Of a stretch of DNA of 34,603 nucleotides, positions 8,822-17,694 are shown in pieces. The stretch comes from Armatimonadota bacterium (GTDB taxonomy: Bacteria; Vulcanimicrobiota; JACPDT01): assembly GCA_016183865.1 (NCBI GenBank), contig JACPDT010000117.1, positions 1-34,603 of the forward strand, in the 5' to 3' direction. The translations under genes and the position numbers were made by a program. The notes beneath the pieces are model-generated. The model saw only the letters and a program-made list of their open reading frames with translations. It searched no databases and was not told where the DNA came from. Within the stretch, counting starts at the first letter, position 1. Each line of letters opens with the position of its first letter.

Positions 8822-11547
8822 TGGAAGAACAGGCTCAGGCGATACCCGAGTTCCCACAGAAGTGCTCCCCCCTCGTAGTGAGCAAGCAGACCCAGGTGGG
8901 GGTTGTTTATTACATTGTCAAGAACCCTGCCTTTGAGCGCATTTTCAAGCTGAGGGAAGTTGAGTTCTTCATTCTCCAGCAGATGAATGGCCGCAACTCC
9001 CTTTCCGAGATACATCAGCGGGTGATTCGTGAGTTCGCGGATATCGAGATGACCCTTGAGGACATCTCCGATTTCACCGACACCCTCAGGGACAAAGGGC
9101 TCCTGGAAGGCCCGGGGCCTGGAGCTTCGGAAGGGCCCCCGTGGTGGAGCAAGGTGCTTTTCTGGCGGAAATCGGTCGTGAACCCGGACAGCCTGCTGGA
9201 CCGAATGGCGCCCTTCTTTGCCCCCACCTTTGAACGGAGGTTTGTCGTATCCGCCCTGGGGGTCATGTTTTTTTCACTTTACCTGTTTTTCAACCACCGC
9301 CAGGAGTACTTTGAGCAAAGCGAATCCATAATCAATGTCTGGGGATTCGTTCTATTCTATGTCCTCCTTGTAGTCACCGGTTTTGTCCACGAGTTCGGGC
9401 ATGCCATCTGTTGCAAGCATTTTGGCGGGAGGGTCACGGAAATCGGTTTTCTGATCATGTATTTTCAGCCCTGTTTCTATGCCAATGTGAATGACGCATG
9501 GCTTTTCCAGGAGAAGTACAAGAAGCTCTGGGTGGGGGTGGCCGGCCTCTATTTTGAGTTCATGTTGGGCGCTGCGGCAATCTTTGTCTGGTTGCTCACT
9601 TTTCCCGGGACTTTCCTGCACCACGTTGCTCACATCGTGATCGGCTGTACCGGCTTGTGGTCCCTCTTCAACCTGAATCCTCTCATCAAGCTGGACGGGT
9701 ATTATCTTCTGAGCGATGCCCTGGAGATTTCCAATCTCAGGGGGAAGTCCTTTGACTACATCCTTTCCCTCTTCAAGAAAAATGTGCTGGGCATTCAAGA
9801 CGAAACGGCTCTGGAAGAGGCGAAGATACGGTTCCGCAGGGAAGGCTCCGTCCTGGAAAGGAAACCGACAGGTTTTGCGACAAGAGCAAGAAGAGGGTAC
9901 ATACCGGTCGTAAGGAAGGAATACATTTCCCCGAGAGAGAAGAGGATTTACCTGTGGTACGGGGTTCTGGCCTTTGCATACACGGCGTTTTTTCTGACCG
10001 CTGCTCTCATCCTGTTCCTGAAGTTCCTTGTACGCCGTTTCCTGGGCCTGGGTTTCATCCTTTTTCTGGCAATTTTTTTCCTGTGGCTGGGCCGCCCGAT
10101 ATCCCAGGCCGTTCCGTATCTTTTCTTCTTGGCGGGAAGGTGGAAGCAATCGAGCATGATCGCTAAGCTGCGCTGGATAGTCGCCGGCATCGTCCTTTTC
10201 ATCATTCTCGGATCCCTCTTCTTGATCTATTTTCCCCTGGTCGTCCATGGAACGTGCAGAGTGGAGCCGTGGAACAAACAGGTTGTTTCCACCAAGGTCG
10301 GAGGCGTACTGGCGGAAGTAAGGGTAAGAGAAGGGGACAAAGTATCGGAGCATTCCGTTATCGGCTCACTGGAGAATGTGGATCTGAGAAACCGTCTCAA
10401 AGAGCTCAAGATCGAGGCACAGACACTAAGGGTCAAAGGGGACATCCTGACGAAGGAAAGCGAGCTGCTGAGGACACGGAAGGCTTCAGCCCTGAAGAAG
10501 GCGGAAGCGGAATACGAGCAGTCGCGCATCGCTCTCAGAGAGCATGCCGCAGTGGGTCCCCACCATGTGGCGGAACAGGAGCAGAAATTGGCTCAGGCCA
10601 CGGAGGTGCGCGCCCGGCTTCAGAGGGATCATGACAACTTGATTGCCGGCCGTCACCCTCCCGCCTTCCAGGCCATCTCGGAGCATATTGAGAAGAACAA
10701 GGTCGAGAGTTGGGCCGCCCTCCAGAAGTACCAGAGAACCAGTAAGCTTATGGAAGCCGGCGCGGTATCCGCCCAGGCTCTGGAGGAGGCTCGCTCGGCC
10801 TACGAGGCTCTGGAGCGTGAGGGGAAGAGCCTGAAAGAGGATTTCCTGGCGAAAAAGAAGGAGTTGGCGGAACATTTGCGGGAAGCCGTTGAGGAGGAGC
10901 GTTACTGGGAAGCGCGATATGCTTCCACCTCAAGGGAGAATCTGAGGAGCAAGCCTGCTGCCCTCCGGCAGGACATTCTGACCCGTGAGGCTCAGTATAC
11001 CCAGGCAAGAAAAGAAGAGGACGAAATCGCCTTGAAGAGCCAGGAGATCCGGCTCAATGAGCTGGCCCTGGAACACGCTACGCATCTCATGGATGCCACA
11101 GAGCAGAAACTGAGGGCCACGTATCTGGTTGCCCCCATCTCCGGCACAGTCATCACTCCCAAGGTTCATGAGAGGGTGGGAAAGTACTTCGGGAAAGGGG
11201 AGGAGATTTTCTGGATCAGCGACTCTTCCAAGGTTCTTATGGAAGTGGATGTCCAGGAGCGGGACCTCGAGGAGGTGGCAGTGGGAAATCAGGTCAGAGT
11301 GAAGGTCGTGGCCCTGCCCGGCGAGCTCTTCTCCGGCAAGGTCCTCCAGATCAGCCCCACCGCGACACAGGAGAAGCTCTTCAGTGTGGTCAGGGTAAAG
11401 ATCCTTGTTGATAACACAAGCGGCCATCTCCTTTTGGGCATGACAGGCACAGCCAAGCTCGACACCCGAAGGAGAAGCCTCGCATACATCCTGGGAAGAA
11501 GAGCCGCCAATTACCTGAGATACAACGTATGGTCGTGGTTCCCGTAG
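8818..11547 (+). CDS. PqqD-like / M50 zinc metallopeptidase / HlyD fusion membrane protein
   Basis: A 909-aa protein with three parts. Residues about 15-100 resemble a PqqD/RRE winged helix with winged-helix-like spacing ([16 protein letters not shown], then [14 protein letters not shown]). Residues about 140-440 form an intramembrane M50 metallopeptidase with HEFGHA (His191, Glu192, His195) and the second-metal motif [14 protein letters not shown] (Asp293), surrounded by several membrane helices. After a helix at about 455-475 comes a HlyD-type adaptor: lipoyl-like half ([20 protein letters not shown]), a coiled coil at about 520-760, the second half ([15 protein letters not shown]) and a beta-barrel tail. 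Related proteins process or export small peptides, often ribosomally made ones, by family knowledge. No radical SAM enzyme or ABC exporter is adjacent. It overlaps carB by 4 bp and ends 2 bp from a convergent gene, so there is no room for a terminator. Function is inferred. Confidence 0.85.
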   Translation: MMEEQAQAIPEFPQKCSPLVVSKQTQVGVVYYIVKNPAFERIFKLREVEFFILQQMNGRNSLSEIHQRVIREFADIEMTLEDISDFTDTLRDKGLLEGPGPGASEGPPWWSKVLFWRKSVVNPDSLLDRMAPFFAPTFERRFVVSALGVMFFSLYLFFNHRQEYFEQSESIINVWGFVLFYVLLVVTGFVHEFGHAICCKHFGGRVTEIGFLIMYFQPCFYANVNDAWLFQEKYKKLWVGVAGLYFEFMLGAAAIFVWLLTFPGTFLHHVAHIVIGCTGLWSLFNLNPLIKLDGYYLLSDALEISNLRGKSFDYILSLFKKNVLGIQDETALEEAKIRFRREGSVLERKPTGFATRARRGYIPVVRKEYISPREKRIYLWYGVLAFAYTAFFLTAALILFLKFLVRRFLGLGFILFLAIFFLWLGRPISQAVPYLFFLAGRWKQSSMIAKLRWIVAGIVLFIILGSLFLIYFPLVVHGTCRVEPWNKQVVSTKVGGVLAEVRVREGDKVSEHSVIGSLENVDLRNRLKELKIEAQTLRVKGDILTKESELLRTRKASALKKAEAEYEQSRIALREHAAVGPHHVAEQEQKLAQATEVRARLQRDHDNLIAGRHPPAFQAISEHIEKNKVESWAALQKYQRTSKLMEAGAVSAQALEEARSAYEALEREGKSLKEDFLAKKKELAEHLREAVEEERYWEARYASTSRENLRSKPAALRQDILTREAQYTQARKEEDEIALKSQEIRLNELALEHATHLMDATEQKLRATYLVAPISGTVITPKVHERVGKYFGKGEEIFWISDSSKVLMEVDVQERDLEEVAVGNQVRVKVVALPGELFSGKVLQISPTATQEKLFSVVRVKILVDNTSGHLLLGMTGTAKLDTRRRSLAYILGRRAANYLRYNVWSWFP

Positions 11548-11549
11548 CC

Positions 11550-13820
11550 CTACCCCAGGTCCCCTCGCTTCTGAGGCCAGTGCAGCTCGAGGATCAGGCT
11601 GTCTACAACGCGGCTCAGCGCCGCTACTACGTTTTCATCGAAATGGGTCCCCGCCAGTTTCTCCACCTCCATCAGGGCGACCTGCGGAGGGAGACCTTCC
11701 TTGTAAGGTCTTGCCGATACGAGGGCATCGAAGAAATCGGCCACGGCCAGAATCCTTGCTGTGAGGGGAATCTGTTCACCTGAGAGTCCGTCGGGGTAGC
11801 CGCGGCCGTCCAGCCGCTCGTGGTGATGGCGCACACAGGAATAGACTTCCTCCCAGAGGCTCTTGAATTTCTCGATGGCTTCAGACCCAAGTATCGTATG
11901 GGTCTTGATGATTTCGAACTCTTCGTCAGTGAGGCGTCCTTCCTTGAAGAGGATGCTGTCCTTGATCCCCAGTTTCCCGATATCGTGCAAGGCGGCGCCC
12001 AGGCTCAGAGTCTTCCTCTGGCGGGCCATGAGGTTCATTTCGCCGGCGATGGCCAGGGCTATCCTTGAGACCCTGCGCGTATGGCCGGTGGTGAATGTGT
12101 CTTTGGCTTCCATCGCGGTCATGAGAGCGGTGATAATGCTTTCAAATGCCTCTTCAAGGTGACGACGAAGCCAGACAAGCTCAAGGTTGATGTAGCTCTG
12201 CATGGCCAGCGTGGAAAAGACGGCAAGCTCGGATTCACTTTTTGGGATGAACTGTGTGACCTCAAGGGCTTCTTCGTACTCCGCTCTTGCCTTTTCGTAT
12301 TCTCCTTCCATTACATAGGATGCGCAGAGATTGAAGTGGCCGAACGCGCTCTCAGGGCTGAGCTCCGTTGTTCGCTTGTATTGTTCTATGGCTTCCCGTG
12401 GTCTCCCGAGGCGCGTATAAGCCGCGCCCAATTGATAGTGGGCGAAAGCATCGTTGGGATTGATTCGGATCGCAGCTTCGAAGTGTTTCGCGGCCTTCCA
12501 GACCTCCGAATCCTGATCGGGCTCGGCAAAAAGCATTGCCCCTCCTGATGAAGGGCGCATGGCTCTTCTCCGTTGATCCAGCTTCATGTAGGTAAGGCCC
12601 ATCTGAAAATGAGCCGAGGCGTCATTCGAGTTGATTTCGAGGCATTTGCCGAATGCCCGTTCCGCCAACTGGAGGTCCTCCGTCTCGGTGGAACGGGCGT
12701 AGAGAAGACCGAGATTATAACGGGCATAGAAATCCTTCGGATTGATCTCAAGGGAGGCGGTATATGCCTGAATGGCGTCGGAAACTCTGTCCGCCTGGGC
12801 GCAGGCACGCCCGAGATGGAAGTAAGTATACGGATCCGGCTTGACGGAAAGCGACTTCTCAAAGGATTCGATGGCCTCATTGGTCTTGCCGAGCCGGAGA
12901 TAAGTCATGCCAAGGTTGCACGAGGCCTCGGCAAAACGCGGGTTTATCTTCAATGCATCCTGATAATGTTTGACCGATGCATCGAGATTGAACTGCTGCT
13001 CATAGGCCACGGCAAGAAGGAAATGGTTCTCATCCGGATTGTGCCCGAGTCGGATCGCGTTCTGGTACGACTCGATGGCGAGTCCCCACTGGTTCTGCCG
13101 TGCATAGATCTTTCCCCTGGCACAATGGGCCTTGCCGAATCCCGGGTTTGCGGCGATAGCCCGTTCGTAAGCCCTGAGCGCCTGTATGAGCTTGTCCTGG
13201 TCTTGCTGGATCTGACCGATCCAGTAATGGGCATCCGAGGATTTCGGATCAAGCTCTATGCAGCGCTCCAGGTTCCTTATGGCGGAGTCGGGGTTGCCGC
13301 TGCGCCAATGGGCCAGACCAAGTCTCAAGAGAGCCTGCTTGAGCGACGGATTGAGCCGTATGCACTCCTCATAAATTTTCAGGGCTGAGGAGATGTCCAC
13401 GAGGATCTCCTCAGCAAAGGCCTGGTGAAAGAGGGCGATCGGATCGCCAGGGCGATGGGCCACCTGCTTTTCAAATTCCGCCAGAGCTTCCCTGATTCTT
13501 GCCCGATAGTCGAAGGGAACGTCATCGGTGTATGTGAAGTGTGCGGTTCGGACAGGACCCCGCTCCAATTGAAGGAACTGTTCCCATTCCTTGACTGCGA
13601 CATCCGTTTTCCCCAGTTGCGCATACAGAAGCCCTTTATGAAACAATACCTTGGACAGGCGGCTTTGAAGGCGGGCAGCCTTGTCATAGGCTTCCACGGC
13701 CCTCGAGAAATCTCCGGCCTCATGATAGGTTAATCCCAACTTGAATTGCGCTTCCACATCATTGGGATTGACACTGACCAGGACGGAATATTTCCTCAGG
13801 TATTTTTCCAGATCTTTCAT
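11550..13820 (-). CDS. TPR-array HD-GYP domain protein (probable cyclic-di-GMP phosphodiesterase)
   Basis: 756 aa, soluble. The N-terminal 520 or so residues are tetratricopeptide repeats (for example AHYQLGAAYTRLGRPREAIE, HFNLCASYVMEGEYEKARAE), roughly a dozen. The C-terminal HD-GYP domain starts at about residue 560: GHTRRV, HDIGK (His612, Asp613), HHERLDGRGYPDG (GYP at 674-676) and ILAVADFFDAL, all key metal and signature residues intact, so hydrolysis of cyclic-di-GMP is likely. There is no receiver or sensor domain; the TPRs probably supply the partner interaction. ATG at 13820 with a modest AGGGGT ribosome site. The gene follows a second HD-GYP gene by 53 bp on the same strand. Confidence 0.9.
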   Translation of the reverse strand: MKDLEKYLRKYSVLVSVNPNDVEAQFKLGLTYHEAGDFSRAVEAYDKAARLQSRLSKVLFHKGLLYAQLGKTDVAVKEWEQFLQLERGPVRTAHFTYTDDVPFDYRARIREALAEFEKQVAHRPGDPIALFHQAFAEEILVDISSALKIYEECIRLNPSLKQALLRLGLAHWRSGNPDSAIRNLERCIELDPKSSDAHYWIGQIQQDQDKLIQALRAYERAIAANPGFGKAHCARGKIYARQNQWGLAIESYQNAIRLGHNPDENHFLLAVAYEQQFNLDASVKHYQDALKINPRFAEASCNLGMTYLRLGKTNEAIESFEKSLSVKPDPYTYFHLGRACAQADRVSDAIQAYTASLEINPKDFYARYNLGLLYARSTETEDLQLAERAFGKCLEINSNDASAHFQMGLTYMKLDQRRRAMRPSSGGAMLFAEPDQDSEVWKAAKHFEAAIRINPNDAFAHYQLGAAYTRLGRPREAIEQYKRTTELSPESAFGHFNLCASYVMEGEYEKARAEYEEALEVTQFIPKSESELAVFSTLAMQSYINLELVWLRRHLEEAFESIITALMTAMEAKDTFTTGHTRRVSRIALAIAGEMNLMARQRKTLSLGAALHDIGKLGIKDSILFKEGRLTDEEFEIIKTHTILGSEAIEKFKSLWEEVYSCVRHHHERLDGRGYPDGLSGEQIPLTARILAVADFFDALVSARPYKEGLPPQVALMEVEKLAGTHFDENVVAALSRVVDSLILELHWPQKRGDLG

Positions 13821-13873
13821 CCGATGACCCCTGGGGTAATTTCGGGGCGCTCCGATTCGTTCCTTCCTTTAGT

Positions 13874-15739
13874 TCAGGCAACGAGGAGGCAGCTTATGGG
13901 GACCCGGACCACGCTCCGAGCCTTTTCGAGGCGGCTCTCCCGGGGGTGATTTCCTTCTTTTGCTTCCAGGATCTCTGCGAGAACCTCCACGATTCCGGGG
14001 TCGAATTGGGCGCCGGATCGGTCTCGAATTGCCTCCAGCGCCATCGAGGGGCTGCAGGGGTTGCCGGCTTCCAGTCCGTTCACCAGCCACACAAAGGCGT
14101 CCGCCACGGCAAAAATACGGGCATCCAGCGGTATTCCCTCCCCCTCCTGGTGGAGGGGATACCCCTCCCCATTGTACCATTCGTGATGGCTCCTGATCAC
14201 ACAGGCCGCATCCTCTGCGATGGCTAAGAGTCCTACCGGATTCACGTCTATATGGTCTTTCATCTCCATTCGCACCCATGGATCGCAGAACTGCGAAGGG
14301 GCGATCCAGATTGAGGCAGGGGGGGTGAAGTGATGAGCCAGCGCCGCCTCCCGAAGATTGTCGCAGGTGCCCGGGGGGAGATCCATTCGGGATGCAATCT
14401 CAAGGGACAGGACCAGGATGTGACCGGCTGGAGAGTCCGGCGCCTGTTGGTCTTCCTCCTCCGGTCCGGCACTCAGAAGCTCGTCAGCCGGCAGCTCTTC
14501 CTCCAGATAGGAAATCAACGCAGCCGCCACTTCGGGATCGAATTGGGTCCCGGATGCCTGTGCCAATCGCCTGAGGGCTACCTTTCGATCCATGCCCTTC
14601 CGATAGGGGCGGTCACTGGTCATGGAGTCATAGGCATCGGCAACAGAAATGATTCTGGAACCCAGGGGGATCTGGTTCTCTTTGAGCGCAAAGGGATACC
14701 CTGTGCCGTCGTATTTCTCGTGATGGCAGTATGCAAGCTCCACGGCCACTCGAAAGGGGGGGAGGTTCTCCAGGAAAGTCTTCAAGGCCCCTACATGGGA
14801 ACGAACGAGAAGGCGCTCCTCACCCGAGATCCGGCCATCCTTGAAAAGAATGTCATCAGGAATCACCACATTCCCGATATCGTGAATCAGGGCTGCTCTA
14901 TAGATTTCCCTCGACTCCTGCTCATCAATCCCCATTTTTGTTGCGATTTGCTTCGCATAGATGGCCACCCGTTCCGAGTGCCCGAAAGTAATGGAATCAC
15001 GGGCTTCCAGAATCTTCAGGACAGCCTCCATCACGGCGGAGATTTCCTTGAAAACCTGGGCATGGGCCCAGTTGGATTTAAGAAGAACCAGGACAGGGAC
15101 TGCGAGCAGAAGAATCGCTCCAGGGGACCGCAAGAGGAAAGTGGTGATGGCCCCGAAAGATACCAGGATGAGATCCTCGGCATAACCGAAGGCGCAGGGG
15201 AACAACCGCGCCGCATCCCTGATTCGGATTCCGAAATCCAGGGAGCTTATCAGGATGCCGGTGGAGAGGGCGACCGTGCTCACTGTAGCACCGCAGAGGA
15301 CAAAGGCGATGAGGTTTTCCACTCCACCAGGTTGTGATGATGAATGGAAGAAAGTGTAAACCGCCGCCCCAGCGGAGAATTTCAACACATAATTGGATAC
15401 ATTGAAAAGTCCCACCCACCATCGGCTCCAATGGATGTAGCCACGACCAAGGAATATCAGGTTATGACACAAGGCAATCGTGAAAGCTCCCCAGGCGGCC
15501 CAGGAGAAAGGGAACAGGAAGATAGTGACATAAAGAAGGATATCGAATACATTAATCACAAGGTTCTTGGTGAAGACCAGCTCCATCGGTCGGAGCCCTG
15601 CGGTGATTCCGGCAGCCACCAGCAGGGTGAAAAAAGCGGTCTCCGTTGGATTTTGAAAAGACAGTGGGTGAAGGTAAAGCACCAGGGCCGTGCAGAGCCC
15701 CAGGCCGATCGGAAACAGTCTTTTCAGGATGTAATACAT
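13874..15739 (-). CDS. Membrane tandem HD-GYP protein with degenerate second domain
   Basis: 621 aa. Residues 1-220 hold about six to seven hydrophobic segments in a MASE-like sensor arrangement. HD-GYP 1 (about 235-415) has GHSERV, HDIGN (His286, Asp287; Lys of the usual HDIGK is Asn), HHEKYDGTGYP (GYP 347-349) and ISVADAYDSMTSDRPYR. HD-GYP 2 (about 435-590) keeps SHHEWYNGEGYP (518-528) and FAVADAF but has AHHF where HDIGK should be, so the HD pair is lost and it lacks the N-terminal GHS/T helix. The first domain is probably active on cyclic-di-GMP and the second regulatory. The ATG at 15739 fits the start of the first membrane helix. Confidence 0.88.
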   Translation of the reverse strand: MYYILKRLFPIGLGLCTALVLYLHPLSFQNPTETAFFTLLVAAGITAGLRPMELVFTKNLVINVFDILLYVTIFLFPFSWAAWGAFTIALCHNLIFLGRGYIHWSRWWVGLFNVSNYVLKFSAGAAVYTFFHSSSQPGGVENLIAFVLCGATVSTVALSTGILISSLDFGIRIRDAARLFPCAFGYAEDLILVSFGAITTFLLRSPGAILLLAVPVLVLLKSNWAHAQVFKEISAVMEAVLKILEARDSITFGHSERVAIYAKQIATKMGIDEQESREIYRAALIHDIGNVVIPDDILFKDGRISGEERLLVRSHVGALKTFLENLPPFRVAVELAYCHHEKYDGTGYPFALKENQIPLGSRIISVADAYDSMTSDRPYRKGMDRKVALRRLAQASGTQFDPEVAAALISYLEEELPADELLSAGPEEEDQQAPDSPAGHILVLSLEIASRMDLPPGTCDNLREAALAHHFTPPASIWIAPSQFCDPWVRMEMKDHIDVNPVGLLAIAEDAACVIRSHHEWYNGEGYPLHQEGEGIPLDARIFAVADAFVWLVNGLEAGNPCSPSMALEAIRDRSGAQFDPGIVEVLAEILEAKEGNHPRESRLEKARSVVRVPISCLLVA

Positions 15740-15769
15740 AGTCCTTGCCTCGTCCCCTGGCCCCTCTCA

Positions 15770-15907
15770 TACCCTCCTCTAGCTCCTCCCAGAGGGAGGA
15801 GAAATGGAGTAAGGATTGGGTACCCTCCTCTAACTCCTCCCAGAGGGAGGAGAAATGGAGTAAGGATTGGGTACCCTCCTCTAACTCCTCCCAGAGGGAG
15901 GAGAAAT
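15770..15907. repeat. Tandem REP-like hairpin repeat, about 2.7 copies of a 51-bp unit
   Basis: Units start at 15770, 15821 and 15872 (TACCCTCCTCTA...). Each has the palindrome CTCCTCCC-AGA-GGGAGGAG, an 8-bp stem with a 3-base loop. The spacer AAATGGAGTAAGGATTGGG is identical between units 1 and 2; the third unit breaks off after GGAGGAGAAAT. The array lies 30 bp upstream of the membrane HD-GYP start. A palindrome of the same design occurs inside mlaD at 27142-27160. Confidence 0.85.
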
Positions 15908-15991
15908 CAGGGAAAAATCCACATGGGAAAAGGGGAAGTTGTTGAGACTTCCCGCCAACTCAACGTTCTTTTGTAATACCGATGATCTTAC

Positions 15992-16141
15992 TTATCTATA
16001 GTAGTACCACCCATCATCTCCGCCATCGCTCGTCGGGACCGGCTTTGCCGGGACGACGCGGGTCTCCAGCTCCTCTACATAGAGCTTTTTGTGACCTTTG
16101 TGTGTTTTTTTGGTTTCCTTGTGTGTCCCCTTCCTCTCCAC
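15992..16141 (-). CDS. Candidate small lysine-rich peptide with LExRxxP-like motif
   Basis: The frame encodes a Lys/His-rich stretch (THKETKKTHKGHKK), then LYVEELETRVVPAKP, an acidic/glycine segment and a terminal WYYYR. The VEELETRVVP motif resembles the LEERxAP-type motif that I recall in short proteins of several uncultured bacteria; no function is known to me. I chose GTG at 16141 (49 aa). The open frame continues upstream to an ATG at 16279 (95 aa), but that part contains a large inverted repeat and looks non-coding. The best ribosome site, AAAAAGGAGG with ATG at 16173, lies one frame off, separated by a run of seven G, so a frameshift (biological or assembly) may hide the true start. 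Not a secure gene call. Confidence 0.4.
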   Translation of the reverse strand: MERKGTHKETKKTHKGHKKLYVEELETRVVPAKPVPTSDGGDDGWYYYR

Positions 16142-16197
16142 CTTCCTCCCCCCCTTCTTGAGCTTGCTTCCATTATACCTCCTTTTTCGTGAGGTGA

Positions 16198-16241
16198 CTA
16201 TTGGACAAAGGTTGAATTGATCTAGGACTTTGGTCCAATAG
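16198..16241. other. Inverted repeat upstream of the small peptide
   Basis: CTATTGGACAAAG (16198-16210) pairs with CTTTGGTCCAATAG (16228-16241) except for one bulged G, leaving a 17-base loop. On the minus strand it lies just before AAAAAGGAGG (16189-16180), so it would sit in the 5' leader of the small peptide mRNA and could be an operator or a leader RNA hairpin. Confidence 0.5.
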
Positions 16242-16304
16242 GCGGAATAGTTCCAGTGACTTATTTCATTCGTAGTCATTTTGATCTATAATAAGATGAA
16301 AGGC

Positions 16305-16326
16305 TCCCAAAAAGTTAACTTTGGGA
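16305..16326. other. Short palindrome in the divergent gap
   Basis: TCCCAAA (16305-16311) and TTTGGGA (16320-16326) flank an 8-base loop containing the GTTAAC palindrome. It lies between the divergent small peptide and subtilase genes. It could be an operator. There is no U-tract of terminator type. Confidence 0.3.
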
Positions 16327-16396
16327 CCGAACAAATGTAACAAAATTGAGTGATAATTAAGAATAAAGAGATTCTTGGGATTGAGGAGGAGTTTCC

Positions 16397-17694
16397 ATGA
16401 AAAGACGGAACCTTTCGGCCTTCTGCCTCCCGGCGGTCATACTCTTGCTTGCAACCCTTTGCGGGTGCGCGGGGGGCAGCGCGCCGGGGATCTCGGCAAT
16501 CCCGCAGCAGGATTCGCTCATTCCCTCATCCCGAGCAGCAGACGGGAGCGTCACCTACCTGGTTCTTGCCAAGCAGGGCAAATACGATAAGGTGAAATCC
16601 CAGGTCGCGGCAACCGGCGCCCGAATTGACCAGGAGATGCCGGAACTGGATGCTCTCACTGCGGCGTCCTCTGATCCGACTTTTGCCGCCACTCTCTCAT
16701 CCACGGCCGATGTGGACGGAGTGGCGGAAGATCAGGAGACATCCGCTCTTGATGAGACTTTTCTTCCTGTGGATGCCGGCACAGTGACTGCGACAGATCC
16801 CTCTTTCCCCACACCTCAGGACAGCCTCTATGGTCTCCAATGGGATATCCGGCGAATAGGCGGAACCTTGCAGAAAGCCTGGGCTGTGACAACCGGAAAT
16901 CACACGATTCGGGTGGCCGTTATGGACACAGGAATTCATGCGGAACACCCGGATCTTGCCCCGAATCTTCTGGTTTCCCTTTCCCGTAATTTCGTGACCA
17001 ACAGTCCGCCGCAGGACCCTGCCGATCTCAGTCTGCGGGATCTGGCCGGTCATGGGACATTTACGGCAAGCCAGATTGCAGGAGCTTTCGGCGGCGGGGA
17101 GATTGTGGGGATCGGTCCCGGACTTTCCGTTGTAAGCGTCAAGATGATCAATAAGAACGGCAGGCTTTGGTTCAGTTGGGCTCTCCCTGCCCTCTATTAC
17201 GCTGCTGCGAATCGCTTCGAAGTCATAAACATGAGCTGGTCAGGGGTCATAGATACTTCCACCCCGGAAACAATGGTCAGAGACTTACCGGAACAAAAAT
17301 TCGAAGGCTGCCGGCAGAGCTTCCAGAGGTCATGACCGTTTCGGCAACCACATACCAGGATCGCCTTGCCCCTTACAGCAATTACGGTGTCTCTACCATC
17401 GTCCTCTCCGCGCCTGGAGGCAGCCTCCCGCCGGGAGCGGATTCTTATCCCTATTTGTGCCCGGGCGCCTTCAGTCCTGATGCCGTTTCAGGGAAATTCT
17501 ATGCCTGGGCGGCAGGGACGAGCTTCTCCGCACCCAAAGTGTCAGGGACGGCAGGCCTGGTTCTTTCGCGGAACAGGATTGCCGTGTCCCAGTTGAAAGT
17601 CGTTCTCCAACAAACTTCAGAGGATTTGGGAAAATCGGGACGTGACGAAGAGTTCGGATTTGGTCTCGTGGATGCAAACAGGGCGGTGAGGTAA
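16397..17694 (+). pseudogene. Subtilisin-like (S8) serine protease lipoprotein, frameshifted
   Basis: The ATG at 16397 follows GAGGAGGAG and opens a signal peptide ending in LLATLCGC, a lipobox-like site. A propeptide-like region (to about residue 150) precedes the S8 domain: VAVMDTGIHAEHPDL (Asp177) and LAGHGTFTASQIAG (His219) in the first frame. INMSWSG is reached at about 17247, but the oxyanion-hole GNNG is read from 17266 in another frame, followed by LPEVMTVSATTY, the catalytic GTSFSAP (Ser codon 17521-17523) and the proper C terminus to 17694. Only about 7 codons separate NMSWSG from GNNG, where the family has about 25-35, so bases are missing as well as the frame. It is inactive unless the assembly is wrong. 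Downstream it abuts a convergent stop. Confidence 0.85.

Noticed and set aside
9352-10353. 333-aa minus-strand ORF within the M50/HlyD gene
   Set aside because: Antisense to conserved HEFGHA and membrane segments; highly charged translation without motifs.
12573-13388. 271-aa plus-strand ORF opposite the TPR/HD-GYP gene
   Set aside because: Complement of an unmistakable TPR coding frame; its residues show no motif and no ribosome site.
14330-15337. 335-aa plus-strand ORF opposite the membrane HD-GYP gene
   Set aside because: Shadow of the HD-GYP frame on the other strand; no recognisable domain.
15770-15907. CRISPR array
   Set aside because: Only about 2.7 units, with spacers identical between units 1 and 2 and no cas genes; it is a plain tandem repeat.
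16142-16279. N-terminal half of a 95-aa small ORF
   Set aside because: Contains the inverted repeat 16198-16241 and the AAAAAGGAGG ribosome site; more likely leader than coding.
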